NCBI RefSeq assembly: GCF_021800405.1
Contig: NZ_CP084550.1
Location: 682,001 to 746,000, forward strand
Length of the DNA stretch: 64,000 bases
Direction: 5' to 3'
Source of the DNA: Arthrobacter sp. FW306-07-I
GTDB taxonomy: Bacteria; Actinomycetota; Actinomycetes; Actinomycetales; Micrococcaceae
Shown: piece after piece, positions 16,916 through 25,225 of the stretch
Layout of the letters: every line of letters starts with the position of its first letter
Position numbering within the stretch: the stretch's first letter is position 1
Made by a program: the position numbers and the translations under genes
The notes under the pieces: generated by a model
What the model was told of the DNA's origin: nothing
Seen by the model: the letters and a program-made list of their open reading frames with translations, nothing else
Database searches by the model: none

Positions 16916-17143
16916 ATGAATCTCAAAGACCGTTGGAGCCGCCTCGACCCGGCCACCAGGAAGTGGTTGACCGACAACCCGGGATGCCAGATCCTGCCGA
17001 GGACGATTGTCGCGGTAATTTCCAAGGAAACCGGGGAGAACTTAGCAACGGGGCAGCACGGTGAAGCAGCCATATCCCGCGAGGACCAGGCGTTTATCCG
17101 GTCCAAAGCGGACGGTGTACCAGGAGCCCAGGCAGACCATTAA
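16916..17143 (+). CDS. Small conserved hypothetical protein
   Basis: This protein has 75 residues, beginning M-N-L-K-D-R-W-S-R-L-D-P-A-T-R-K-W-L. I preferred ATG 16916 to the upstream in-frame ATG at 16859 because an AGGGAG box (16897-16902) precedes it and the upstream residues overlap a hairpin. The N-terminal half has a D-P-x-T-R-x-W-L-x-x-N-P-G pattern and a helical I-V-A-V-I-S-K-E segment. The C-terminal half is polar, with S-R-E-D-Q-A-F-I-R. There is no signal peptide or cysteine. Similar short proteins are common as hypothetical genes in Arthrobacter. It is followed by a hairpin terminator. Confidence 0.55.
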   Translation: MNLKDRWSRLDPATRKWLTDNPGCQILPRTIVAVISKETGENLATGQHGEAAISREDQAFIRSKADGVPGAQADH

Positions 17144-17151
17144 CCAGCGAA

Positions 17152-17192
17152 AAACCCCGGAAACCCCTGGAACCAGGGGCTGTCCGGGGTTT
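17152..17192. terminator. Two-step hairpin terminator
   Basis: An outer stem (AAACCCCGG with CCGGGGTTT) encloses an inner stem (CCCCTGG with CCAGGGG). It lies between the small plus-strand gene and the 3' end of the minus-strand tRNA gene and can act in both directions. Confidence 0.75.
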
Positions 17193-17198
17193 ATCCCG

Positions 17199-17271
17199 AG
17201 CTTCCTATCAGAATCGAACTGATGACCTTTTCATTACGAGTGAAACGCTCTACCGACTGAGCTAAGGAAGC
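17199..17271 (-). tRNA. tRNA-Thr (anticodon CGT)
   Basis: The minus strand folds as a tRNA of 73 nt. The acceptor arms GCTTCCT and AGGAAGC pair fully. The D-loop region reads TAGCTCAGTCGGTAGAGC, and the anticodon loop CTCGTAA gives CGT (reads ACG, Thr). The T-arm contains GTTCGATT. The CCA end is not encoded. Confidence 0.96.
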
Positions 17272-17376
17272 ACCGCACAAAATCCCCGGCAGAACCGGGC
17301 GCCTCATGCAAGAGTCAACTGTAATAGAGTCTCCTCGCCCCGGTCAAAATGGGGCGCGCGGCGGCTGCCGGGGCGG

Positions 17377-18945
17377 TCAACAGACCGTATTGTCGGCCGG
17401 CACCTTGCCGCCCACCAGGTAGTTGTCCACCGAATCCTCCAAGCAGCTGTTGGCACGGCCGTAGGCGGTGTGTCCTTCACCCCTCCACGTCAGCAGGGAG
17501 GCGTTGCCCAGCTGCTTGCGCAGTGAGGCTGCCCAGTCAACGGGGGTTGCGGGGTCGCCTGTGGTCCCGATGACCACGATGGGGGAGCCACCGCTGTATT
17601 CCACAGGTGCCGGGGTGCGGAGGTTCTCGTAGGGCCAATCCGCACAGGTGGTCCCGCCGTAGGCAAAGAAGTAGCCGAGGGTGGGGGAGTCCTGCTCCAA
17701 CCGCTTCTCTTCGGCGCGCATGCCTGCGGCATCCGACACCATGGGGTAGTCCAGGCAGTTGATCGCGTTGAAGGCGAACGTTGAATTGGAGGTGTACTTT
17801 CCGTCGGAGCCGCGGTCCGCGCCCAGGTCGGCCAGCCGGAGCATGAGGCTCACGTCTCCGGACAACGCCGCCTCCAGCGCCTGCGTGAGGGCCGGCCAGC
17901 TTTGGTCGTTGTAGAGCGGGGTGATGAGGCCGCTGACGAACATGGTGGCATTGACCAGGCGGCCGTCCTTGGCCGTGCGGGGAGTCTGCTGCACAGCGTT
18001 GATCAGGTCCCGGATCTGCTGCACTCCGGAATCGACATCACCGCTCAGGGGGCACTTGCCCTGCTTCTGGCAACTGGCAACGTAGCTGTGGAGCGCTTTT
18101 TCGAAGGCCCGGGCCTGGCCGCTGGTCAGGTCCTCATTGCTGATGGACGGGTCCAAAGCCCCGTCGAGGACCATGCGACCCACGTTGTCCGGGAAGAGTG
18201 AGGCGTAGGTGGAGCCCAGGAACGTGCCGTAGGAGTAGCCAAGGTAGTTCAGCTTGGTGTCGTTCACCACGGCCCGGAGTACGTCCAGGTCCTTGGCGGC
18301 GCTGACGGTGTCGATGTGGCCAAGGACCGGGCCGGTTTGCGCCGCGCACTGGTCAGCGATCGCCTTGTTGTCGGCCAGCGCCGCGGCCAGTCCGGCGTCG
18401 GTTTCGAGGGCATAGACCTTGGCACGGGCCGCGTCACGTTCTGCGTCGGTCATGCAGGTTACGGGAGCGGAGCGCTTGACGCCGCGCGGATCAAAGCCGA
18501 CGAGGTCGTAGGCGTTGCGTACGCCGGCTGAAAAGTGGGTTGCGGCTGCGTCCTTGATGAAGTCGTAGCCGGAAGCGCCCGGGCCGCCGGGGTTGACCAG
18601 GAGGCTGCCGGTTTTCTTTCCGGTGCTGGACGCCCGCAAAGCGGCAAGCTGGATGGTGTCGCCGCCAGGATTGGCATAGTCCAGGGGGACGGTCACCTTG
18701 GCACATTGAAATTCCCCTTCGCAGGGCTGCCATACGACTTCCTGCGAGTAGAACTTTTCCAGGCCCGCGGGGGCGGACGCCACGATCGAGGGGTCGGCCT
18801 TGGCAGTGGCCGCCTCCGGGGGGTTCTTGTCGCCGCTGTTGAGGAGACTGCACGAGGCCAGGACCACGGCCAGGGCCATTGCTCCCGCGGCTCGGACTGC
18901 AACCGCCAGGGACCTGTGGGGTGCGGACAGGGGGCGGGCAGTCAT
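17377..18945 (-). CDS. Alpha/beta-hydrolase lipoprotein, TAP-like peptidase
   Basis: This 522-residue exported hydrolase of the tripeptidyl aminopeptidase (TAP/SlpD-SlpE-like) group would trim peptides outside the membrane. A lipoprotein signal peptide ends in the lipobox L-A-S-C at about residue 32, so the mature enzyme should be lipid anchored. The oxyanion region reads L-L-V-N-P-G-G-P-G-A-S-G. The nucleophile elbow is GYSYG (Ser at about 237). The catalytic His is in G-E-G-H-T-A-Y-G near the C-terminus, within the TAP C-terminal domain that also carries conserved Cys residues. Its ATG overlaps the holB stop by 4 nt (ATGA), so it is the last gene of a tmk-holB-peptidase operon. Confidence 0.9.
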   Translation of the reverse strand: MTARPLSAPHRSLAVAVRAAGAMALAVVLASCSLLNSGDKNPPEAATAKADPSIVASAPAGLEKFYSQEVVWQPCEGEFQCAKVTVPLDYANPGGDTIQLAALRASSTGKKTGSLLVNPGGPGASGYDFIKDAAATHFSAGVRNAYDLVGFDPRGVKRSAPVTCMTDAERDAARAKVYALETDAGLAAALADNKAIADQCAAQTGPVLGHIDTVSAAKDLDVLRAVVNDTKLNYLGYSYGTFLGSTYASLFPDNVGRMVLDGALDPSISNEDLTSGQARAFEKALHSYVASCQKQGKCPLSGDVDSGVQQIRDLINAVQQTPRTAKDGRLVNATMFVSGLITPLYNDQSWPALTQALEAALSGDVSLMLRLADLGADRGSDGKYTSNSTFAFNAINCLDYPMVSDAAGMRAEEKRLEQDSPTLGYFFAYGGTTCADWPYENLRTPAPVEYSGGSPIVVIGTTGDPATPVDWAASLRKQLGNASLLTWRGEGHTAYGRANSCLEDSVDNYLVGGKVPADNTVC

Positions 18946-20105
18946 CGGGTCTCCTTGGAGGGCTGGATCAGGCTGGCCGCCATGGACTCGATGGTCAGAA
19001 GCGGGGCAACGTTGGTTGTGGTGATGCGTTCGCGGGCTTTGTTAATGGCGTCCATGCGGGCCAGGGTGATCTCAGGAGTGCTGCGGGCGGCGAACTCTTC
19101 CAGCTCCCTCCTCAGCTCAACGTTGACCAGTTCCACGGCGTTCCCGAGTTGGATGATCAGCACATCGCGGTAGAAGGAAAGTAAATCGGTGAGCGTACGG
19201 TCCAGGGAGTCCGTGATGGATCTCTTGGCCCGCCGTTTCTGGTCGTCTTCGAGCTGTTTCAGCTGGCTGCGCATGGCCGGGGGCAGGGCTCCCGATTCGG
19301 GCGCTCCCAACGTTGCAAGGAGGGAGGCCTTCTCCGCTGCGTCCCGCTCCTCGTTGGAGCTGTTGGCCTCGGCGGTGGCGATCTTCACCAGCTTGTCCGC
19401 CATCATGACCGCGGCTGTGACGCCGCGGAGGCCGAGCGGAAAACGGACCGTTTCCAGCCGGCGTTCCCTTGCCGCTGGATCCCTGGCCAGCCGGCGGGCA
19501 ATGCCTACATGGCTCTGCGCTACCCGGGCTGCCTGCTCCGCAAGGGCAGGGTCCACACCGTCACGCCGCACCAGCAGGGCTGCAACGTCCGAGGCCGGCG
19601 GCAGCCGTAAAGCGACGCTACGGCAGCGGGAGCGGATGGTGACCAGGACGTCGGCGGGGGACGGCGCGCAAAGCATCCAGACAGTCCGCGGCGTGGGTTC
19701 CTCGATGGCTTTGAGCAGTACGTTGGTGGTCCGCTCGGCCATGCGGTCGGCGTCCTCCACGACGATGATCCGCCAGCGCCCTGACGATGGCCGGTTACCT
19801 GCCGCCGCCACCAGTTCCCGGGCCTCATCGATGGTGATGGTGACCTTTTCGGTGCGCACGAACGTCACATCCGAATGGGTTTCACCCAGGATCGTGTGGC
19901 ACGCCTGGCACTGCCCGCAGCCACGGAGGCCGACGTCCTCCTGGTCGCAGTTCAGTGCGGCGGCGAAGGCCTTGGCGGCGTTCGAGCGGCCGGAACCCGG
20001 CGGCCCCGTGAACAGCCAAGCGTGCGTCAGGCTTTCGCCGCTTGCGGCCTGGCGCAGTTGTTCGACGACGGCGGGCTGGCCCTGGAGGTCATCCCAGACG
20101 GTCAC
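18942..20105 (-). CDS. holB: DNA polymerase III subunit delta'
   Basis: This clamp-loader subunit (387 residues) helps load the sliding clamp during replication. The AAA+ fold begins at the N-terminus with FTGPPGSGRSNAAKAF, a P-loop in which the usual Lys is Arg, as expected for a delta' that does not hydrolyse ATP. A four-residue zinc module C-G-Q-C-Q-A-C-H follows, with an earlier Cys. The Walker B-like V-V-E-D-A-D-R-M and sensor region N-V-L-L-K-A-I-E-E-P are clear, and then I-R-S-R-C-R. The C-terminal half is helical and variable. The GTG start overlaps the tmk stop by 4 nt (GTGA). This tmk-holB linkage is typical of actinobacteria. Confidence 0.95.
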   Translation of the reverse strand: MTVWDDLQGQPAVVEQLRQAASGESLTHAWLFTGPPGSGRSNAAKAFAAALNCDQEDVGLRGCGQCQACHTILGETHSDVTFVRTEKVTITIDEARELVAAAGNRPSSGRWRIIVVEDADRMAERTTNVLLKAIEEPTPRTVWMLCAPSPADVLVTIRSRCRSVALRLPPASDVAALLVRRDGVDPALAEQAARVAQSHVGIARRLARDPAARERRLETVRFPLGLRGVTAAVMMADKLVKIATAEANSSNEERDAAEKASLLATLGAPESGALPPAMRSQLKQLEDDQKRRAKRSITDSLDRTLTDLLSFYRDVLIIQLGNAVELVNVELRRELEEFAARSTPEITLARMDAINKARERITTTNVAPLLTIESMAASLIQPSKETR

Positions 20106-20809
20106 GCGCCACCGCCGTCGCCCGCTGCAGGTACCGCCCCTTGCGGTGCGTGGGCATGCGCTGCGAGGGGCGGCGCATCAAGCAAGGTTTCCACGCGGGC
20201 CAGGATCTGCGCAGCCAGGTCGTCAACCGGGAGGTGGGCAGGGAGGACCAGGTACGACGCGGGGCGGGCCGCCGCGAGGTCCAGGAAGGCGCCCCGGATC
20301 CGCGTGTGGAACTCGTCAGCTTCGGATTCAAGTCGGTCTTCGGCTGCCTGGCCTGCAGTGCGGCGCCGCCGGCCAAGCTTGGGGTCAACATCCAGGAGGA
20401 CCGTAAGGTGCGGCTGCAGACCGGACGTGGCCCACTCGTTGAGGGACTGGACGGCGTCCTGGCCGAGTTTGCGGCCGGCCCCCTGGTATGCCACCGAAGA
20501 GTCGATGTAGCGGTCGGTCAGCACAATCTCGCCACGGCCAAGTGCCGGGCGGATAACCTGGGCGGCGTGGGCGGCGCGGGAAGCCGCGAAAATGAGGGCT
20601 TCCGTATGGGCGTCAATCTCGCCGTTGCCGTGATCCAGTACCAGCGAGCGCAGCTTTTCCCCAATGGGCGTGCCGCCGGGTTCACGGGTGCGCAGCACCG
20701 TGTGGCCCCGGGACTCCAGCGCGGCGGCAAGGCGGGCCGCCTGGGTGGACTTGCCGGCGCCATCGCCACCTTCGAACGCGATGAATAATCCGGCCTTCTG
20801 TTTGTTCAC
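20102..20809 (-). CDS. tmk: Thymidylate kinase
   Basis: This enzyme (235 residues) phosphorylates dTMP to dTDP in the dTTP pathway. The P-loop is FEGGDGAGKSTQ at residues 12-23. The DR(Y/H) motif appears in L-T-D-R-Y-I-D-S-S, and the LID region contains G-R-R-R-R-T. It begins with GTG at 20809. The C-terminus is about 20 residues longer than in many homologues and is Ala/Pro/Gly-rich. It is the first gene of a tmk-holB-peptidase run with overlapping start and stop codons and is divergent from the trans-sulfuration gene. Confidence 0.95.
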   Translation of the reverse strand: MNKQKAGLFIAFEGGDGAGKSTQAARLAAALESRGHTVLRTREPGGTPIGEKLRSLVLDHGNGEIDAHTEALIFAASRAAHAAQVIRPALGRGEIVLTDRYIDSSVAYQGAGRKLGQDAVQSLNEWATSGLQPHLTVLLDVDPKLGRRRRTAGQAAEDRLESEADEFHTRIRGAFLDLAAARPASYLVLPAHLPVDDLAAQILARVETLLDAPPLAAHAHAPQGAVPAAGDGGGA

Positions 20810-20943
20810 TTCTTAAGCCTACCGAGGCAGGCGGACATTTCCGGCTTCCACCCAGTGCCTGTGCAGGACAGGTGGAGGGGGCGCCGCCCACAAAACGTCA
20901 CTGCTTTGACGTTGGATCAAACAGGAACAGTACGCTTTTCACC

Positions 20944-22134
20944 ATGAGTCTTTCCGAGCACCAAGCCGCGTCCCTGTCACCCGAGACCGTGGTGGTGGCG
21001 GCCGGGCGGCCGCCGCGGGAAAGGGACCAGCCGGTCAACCCTCCCATCACCCTTTCCTCCACCTATTTCGGCACGGGCCCCCTTGGTGATGGCGACCGGG
21101 GATACGGCCGCTATTCCAACCCCACCTGGGACCCCTTCGAGGAGGCCTTGGGCCAGCTGGAAGGATCCGAGTTGCCCGGCCTGCTGTACGCATCGGGCCT
21201 CGCCGCGGTCAGTTCTGCGTTGTCGCTGATCCCCGCAGGGGGAGTCCTGGTTATGCCCAACCACAGCTACTCCGGCTCGCTGGTGATGGCCTCCGAACTC
21301 GCCCAAAAGGGCTTCATCGAGCTCCGGACCGTGGATATTGCCGATACGGATGCCGTTCAAGCAGCCCTGGCCCCTAAGGGACCGTCCGCGAAGGCCGCGG
21401 CCATGCTGTGGCTCGAAAGCCCCACCAACCCCATGCTCGGAATTGCCGACATGTCCGCCGTTGCAGAGGCCGCCCATGCCGCCGGCGCAATCGTCGTTAC
21501 GGACAACACTTTCTCCACCCCCTTGGTGCAGCAGCCCCTGTCGCTGGGATCCGACGTCGTCCTCCACTCGGTGACCAAGTACCTGGCCGGGCATTCCGAC
21601 GTTGTCCTCGGCGCGCTCGTCACCTCCAACCCGGACATCCGCGCCGCGCTCCTCCACCACCGGATCATCCACGGTGCTATTGCCGGACCCTTTGAAGCAT
21701 GGCTGGCCCTGCGCGGCCTTCGGACCCTTGCGTTGCGCGTCGAGCGGTCCCAGGAGTCATCCATGGTCCTGGCGGAACGCCTTGCGGCGCACCCCGCCAT
21801 CGAATCGATCCGCTTCCCCGGCCTCAGCACCGACCCCGGGCACGTCCGCGCCAAGGAGCAGATGAAGGGGTTCGGCTCCATCATCTGTATCCAGGTGGCG
21901 CCATCCGCAGGACTCAGCGGCGCCGACGCCGCTGACAAACTCGTGCAGGCACTGGAACTCTGGCTGCCTGCCACGTCCCTGGGCGGGGTGGAATCCCTCA
22001 TCGAGCGCCGGCGCCGGCACTCGGCCGAACCCACCAGCGTGCCTGAGAACCTGGTGCGCCTTAGCGTAGGGGTGGAAAACGTTGAGGACCTCTGGGCTGA
22101 CCTTAAGCAGGCGCTGGACACGCTGGGCGGCTAG
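20944..22134 (+). CDS. Trans-sulfuration PLP enzyme (cystathionine gamma-synthase/lyase type)
   Basis: This 396-residue PLP enzyme of the Cys/Met metabolism family acts on O-acyl-homoserine or cystathionine in methionine/cysteine interconversion. Family features: Y-G-R-Y-S-N-P-T-W near residue 57, the A-S-G-L-A-A-V phosphate-binding turn, and L-W-L-E-S-P-T-N-P. V-T-D-N-T-F-S-T-P carries the Asp that contacts the pyridine nitrogen, and L-H-S-V-T-K-Y-L-A-G-H-S carries the PLP lysine. ATG 20944 is preferred, since upstream codons lack family similarity. Synthase and lyase cannot be told apart by eye. The gene is followed after 9 nt by the DUF2516 gene. Confidence 0.9.
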   Translation: MSLSEHQAASLSPETVVVAAGRPPRERDQPVNPPITLSSTYFGTGPLGDGDRGYGRYSNPTWDPFEEALGQLEGSELPGLLYASGLAAVSSALSLIPAGGVLVMPNHSYSGSLVMASELAQKGFIELRTVDIADTDAVQAALAPKGPSAKAAAMLWLESPTNPMLGIADMSAVAEAAHAAGAIVVTDNTFSTPLVQQPLSLGSDVVLHSVTKYLAGHSDVVLGALVTSNPDIRAALLHHRIIHGAIAGPFEAWLALRGLRTLALRVERSQESSMVLAERLAAHPAIESIRFPGLSTDPGHVRAKEQMKGFGSIICIQVAPSAGLSGADAADKLVQALELWLPATSLGGVESLIERRRRHSAEPTSVPENLVRLSVGVENVEDLWADLKQALDTLGG

Positions 22135-22143
22135 GCTGGGTTT

Positions 22144-22497
22144 GTGGACGGTCGAATAATCATCGCGCTCGTAGAGCAGGCAGTGTTCTTCATCCTTGGC
22201 CTGGTGGCCTTGGGGCTTGAGCTGTGGGCGTTTGTGGACTGCCTCCGCCACCGGCCCAACGCCTTCGAAGCTACCGGAAAGCGGACCAAAACCTTCTGGC
22301 TTGCCCTCACCGGCGGTGCCACCGCCGTGGGCCTGATCTCGCTGCTGGGCACCGGTGGAGGCATCTTCAGCACCCTCGGCCTGTTCGGGCTGGCCGCTGT
22401 CGTGGCAGCCTCCGTCTACCTGGCCGACGTCCGGCCTGCAGTGAAAGACGCCGGCCGGGGCGGCAGCCGCAACATGGGCCCCTACGGCCCCTGGTGA
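22144..22497 (+). CDS. DUF2516 family membrane protein
   Basis: This small membrane protein (117 residues) begins at GTG 22144, 9 nt after the preceding stop. It has hydrophobic segments at about residues 8-31, 50-70 and 72-92. The loop C-L-R-H-R-P-N-A-F and the K-R-T-K-T-F-W segment between helices are typical of DUF2516. Family function is unknown. In mycobacteria a homologue lies in the same region as the methyltransferase and gpm1-senX3-regX3, so the linkage here is conserved. The tail ends N-M-G-P-Y-G-P-W. Confidence 0.88.
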   Translation: MDGRIIIALVEQAVFFILGLVALGLELWAFVDCLRHRPNAFEATGKRTKTFWLALTGGATAVGLISLLGTGGGIFSTLGLFGLAAVVAASVYLADVRPAVKDAGRGGSRNMGPYGPW

Positions 22498-22517
22498 TCC
22501 CACCGGCGCCGGCCCAT

Positions 22518-23378
22518 TCAACGGCTGACCGCATGATGTAAGGGCATCACTGCCTCCCAATCCACCGTCAGCTCACCCAGCCGCCACCTGGCCGGCCCGT
22601 CCTGGACCGGCCAGCCCGCTGCGCGCAGGCTCCGGCACATGCCTACCCAGCGCTGCCGGTTACCAAATGAGGCCAGCGCCGCGCTCTCAAGCCACGACCG
22701 GTCCATTGCCTGCATGAAAGCGTGCACCGGTTCACCGGGGACGTTGCGGTGGATCAGGGCTTTGGGCAGCCGCTCGGCCACGTCGGATGGCAGGTCGAAG
22801 CTCCCAAAGCGGACCGAGATGCTGAGGGACAGGGGCCGGTCCCGGTCCAGAGCCACCCACGTCACGCGCCGCCCAATCTCGTCACACGTGCCGTCGACGA
22901 ACAGGCCGTCCGGAGCCAATCGTTCCTGCACCAGCCGCCAAATGCCCGGGACGTCAGCTTCCTCGTACTGCCGCAGGACGTTGAAGGCCCGGACCAGGAC
23001 AGGGCGACCGGAAACAGGCAGCTCAAAGCCGCCGACGTGGAACGTCAGTCCGGGACGCTGCAGCGGAAGCGCCGCCCGGACGCGCTCCGGCTCGATCTCG
23101 ATCCCGCAGACGCGTACGTCGGGCCGGATCACGGCGAGCCTTTCATGAAGTTCGACGGCGGTGGCCGGCGTTGCGCCATAGCCCAGGTCCACCACGAGCG
23201 GCTCGGGTGCCCTCCTCAGCCGCCACGCCTGCGGTCCTGCCAGCCAGCGGTCCAGCCGGCGCATCCGGTTGGGGTTGGTGGTGCCGCGGGTGACGTTGCC
23301 CACCGGCCGCCCCTTCCTGGCGGCGGAGGACCTGCCGGAAAGTTGCGGGGCATTGACCCGCTCAGCCTTTTGAACCAC
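22518..23378 (-). CDS. Class I SAM-dependent methyltransferase-like protein
   Basis: This soluble 286-residue protein has a Rossmann-type methyltransferase core. Motif I is V-V-D-L-G-Y-G-A-T-P (about residues 62-71), followed by an acidic loop V-C-G-I-E-I-E-P-E-R-V that should bind the SAM ribose. The basic N-terminus (about 40 residues, Arg/Lys-rich) is probably disordered. The downstream part, W-R-L-V-Q-E-R-L-A-P-D-G-L-F-V-D-G-T, matches the strand 5 region. The substrate is unknown. The gene converges on the DUF2516 gene and is divergent from gpmA. The same three-gene neighbourhood occurs near senX3-regX3 in other actinobacteria. Confidence 0.8.
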   Translation of the reverse strand: MVQKAERVNAPQLSGRSSAARKGRPVGNVTRGTTNPNRMRRLDRWLAGPQAWRLRRAPEPLVVDLGYGATPATAVELHERLAVIRPDVRVCGIEIEPERVRAALPLQRPGLTFHVGGFELPVSGRPVLVRAFNVLRQYEEADVPGIWRLVQERLAPDGLFVDGTCDEIGRRVTWVALDRDRPLSLSISVRFGSFDLPSDVAERLPKALIHRNVPGEPVHAFMQAMDRSWLESAALASFGNRQRWVGMCRSLRAAGWPVQDGPARWRLGELTVDWEAVMPLHHAVSR

Positions 23379-23479
23379 CGCACAACCCTATCTTCGCCGG
23401 CCGAGGTTTGTGAGCGCGGTTGCGGGCCGGCCTTGTAACGCTGGGCGGGCGGCAACACTGCTCGGCTAGGATGAAAATC

Positions 23480-24226
23480 ATGACTTACAAGCTGATTCTG
23501 CTGCGCCACGGCCACAGCGAATGGAACGCCAAGAACCTGTTCACCGGCTGGGTGGACGTTGACCTGAACGACCAGGGCCGTGCGGAAGCAGCGCGCGGAG
23601 GTGAGCTGCTGGTGGAGAACAACATCCTCCCTGACATCCTCTACACCTCCCTGCTGAAGCGGGCCATCAACACGGCCAACATCGCACTGGACAAGGCCGA
23701 CCGCGGCTGGATCCCCGTCAAGCGCGACTGGCGCCTGAACGAACGCCACTATGGCGCGCTGCAGGGCAAGGACAAAGCCCAGACCCTGGCCGAGTTCGGT
23801 GAAGATCAGTTCATGGAATGGCGCCGCTCCTACGACACCCCGCCGCCGCCCCTGTCCGATGACTCCGAGTTCTCGCAGGCCCACGATCCCCGCTACGCGG
23901 ACCTGGGCGACGCCCTCCCGCGCACCGAGTGCCTGAAAGACGTCCTGGTGCGGCTCCTGCCCTACTGGGAATCGGACATCAAGGAAGACCTCAAGGCCGG
24001 GAAGACCGTCCTGGTCACCGCGCACGGCAACTCGCTGCGCGCACTGGTCAAGCACCTGGACGGCATCAGCGATGAGGCCATCGCCGGGCTGAACATCCCC
24101 ACGGGCATCCCGCTGGTGTACGAACTGGACGAAAACTTCCAGCCGATCAAGCCCGGCGGCACCTACCTCGATCCCGAGGCCGCCGAGCAGGCCATCCTGG
24201 CCGTCGCCAACCAGGGCAAAAAGTAA
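23480..24226 (+). CDS. gpmA: 2,3-bisphosphoglycerate-dependent phosphoglycerate mutase
   Basis: This glycolytic/gluconeogenic enzyme (248 residues, the usual size for the dPGM group) interconverts 3- and 2-phosphoglycerate. The phosphohistidine motif [10 protein letters not shown] is at residues 6-15. [20 protein letters not shown] and the second active-site His in T-A-H-G-N-S-L-R-A are all intact. Two in-frame ATG codons lie 9 nt apart. I chose 23480 because the AGGA box (23468-23471) is correctly placed for it. The gene ends before a strong palindromic terminator shared with phoU. Confidence 0.97.
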   Translation: MTYKLILLRHGHSEWNAKNLFTGWVDVDLNDQGRAEAARGGELLVENNILPDILYTSLLKRAINTANIALDKADRGWIPVKRDWRLNERHYGALQGKDKAQTLAEFGEDQFMEWRRSYDTPPPPLSDDSEFSQAHDPRYADLGDALPRTECLKDVLVRLLPYWESDIKEDLKAGKTVLVTAHGNSLRALVKHLDGISDEAIAGLNIPTGIPLVYELDENFQPIKPGGTYLDPEAAEQAILAVANQGKK

Positions 24227-24310
24227 GACTTCGCGGTTCTTCGCCGGGTGCTCGGTCGTTCCTCCCTTAGGCGCACTCCGGCCGAAGAACGCGCTGCGTC
24301 AAAGGTGAAA

Positions 24311-24355
24311 CGACGACGGCGGCTGGTCACCTCAGGTGACCAGCCGCCGTCGTCG
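24311..24355. terminator. Bidirectional terminator between gpmA and phoU
   Basis: The region CGACGACGGCGGCTGGTCAC to CGTCGTCG is a near-perfect inverted repeat with arms of about 21 nt around a 3-nt centre. It lies between convergent gpmA and phoU and ends 11 nt before the phoU stop, so it probably stops transcription from both sides. Confidence 0.85.
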
Positions 24356-24366
24356 TTCTACTGGGC

Positions 24367-25029
24367 TTAGCTGTGCTCGGTGGCGTTCGGCTGCCAGGCG
24401 CCCGTGACCAGGTAGGTCACCTTCTGGGCAACGGAAACTCCGTGGTCAGCGAACCGCTCAAAGTAACGGCTGGCCAGGGCCACGTCCACGGTGGTGGCGG
24501 GGGAGCCTGACCAATCGGGTGCCGCGATGGCCTTGAAGACGCTCAAGTGCAAATCGTTGATGGCGGTGTTGGCCTTGAGGATGTCCCGGGCCACCTCAAG
24601 GTCACGGCTCTCCAGGAGGACGGTCAGCTTGTCAGCGATTTCCTGGTCCAGTTCGGCCATTCGGTTGAACGTGTCCGTCATGGATTCCGGAATAACCGTG
24701 GAGGGGTACCGGAGGCGGGCCAGCTGGGCGATGTGGCGGGCCAGGTCGCCCATGCGCTCGAGGGAGGCGCTCATCCGGAGGGAACCTACGATCATGCGCA
24801 GGTCGCTGGCGACTGGACCCTGCAGCGCCAGAATGTCGATTGCCCGCTCATCCAGGCTGTTCTGCAGGAAGTCAATGCGCGCATCCGCTGCGATGACGTC
24901 CTGGGCGAGGTCCACGTCCGCTACCTGGAAGGAGGTAGTGGCCTTGGCCATCGCTTCGCTGACCAGCCGGGAAATCTCCACCAGCTGGTCACCGACCTGG
25001 GTGAGCTCTTCCTGAAAAACCTTACGCAC
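24367..25029 (-). CDS. phoU: Phosphate uptake regulator PhoU
   Basis: This 220-residue cytoplasmic protein is made of two three-helix bundles. It couples the Pst phosphate transporter to the SenX3-RegX3 two-component system and represses the Pho response when phosphate is plentiful. Each half carries the metal-binding E/D-rich PhoU motif: S-A-S-L-E-R-M-G-D-L-A-R-H-I in the first and A-S-R-Y-F-E-R-F-A-D-H-G-V in the second. It starts at ATG 25029. It is divergent from senX3, and the spacer between them holds a four-unit PHO box. The pst genes are not in the window. Confidence 0.96.
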   Translation of the reverse strand: MRKVFQEELTQVGDQLVEISRLVSEAMAKATTSFQVADVDLAQDVIAADARIDFLQNSLDERAIDILALQGPVASDLRMIVGSLRMSASLERMGDLARHIAQLARLRYPSTVIPESMTDTFNRMAELDQEIADKLTVLLESRDLEVARDILKANTAINDLHLSVFKAIAAPDWSGSPATTVDVALASRYFERFADHGVSVAQKVTYLVTGAWQPNATEHS

Positions 25030-25121
25030 GTAGGCGTCCTTTCCTTGGAACTCCCGCCGGCCGCTCCAGGGCAGCAGGAATCGTGTCGCCGTTGGGCGCT
25101 CTAACCAGCAACTCTGGCATC

Positions 25122-25165
25122 GTCCGGTGAACGATTATGCCCACACAGATGAACGTTAGTTGAAC
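25122..25165 (-). promoter_or_regulatory. PHO box of four 11-nt units (RegX3/PhoP operator)
   Basis: On the minus strand four consecutive 11-nt units read GTTCAACTAAC, GTTCATCTGTG, TGGGCATAATC and GTTCACCGGAC. Units 1, 2 and 4 begin with GTTCA, the direct-repeat half-site bound by actinobacterial PhoP/RegX3. Unit 3 is degenerate but keeps the register exactly. The array lies about 60 nt upstream of the senX3 start and 93 nt upstream of phoU, so it may control both. Confidence 0.8.
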
Positions 25166-25225
25166 CGTTTGCCGGATGGCTCCAAAGACGGCGGACGGCT
25201 CCAGGCAAGAGCATAAAGTGGAGCT

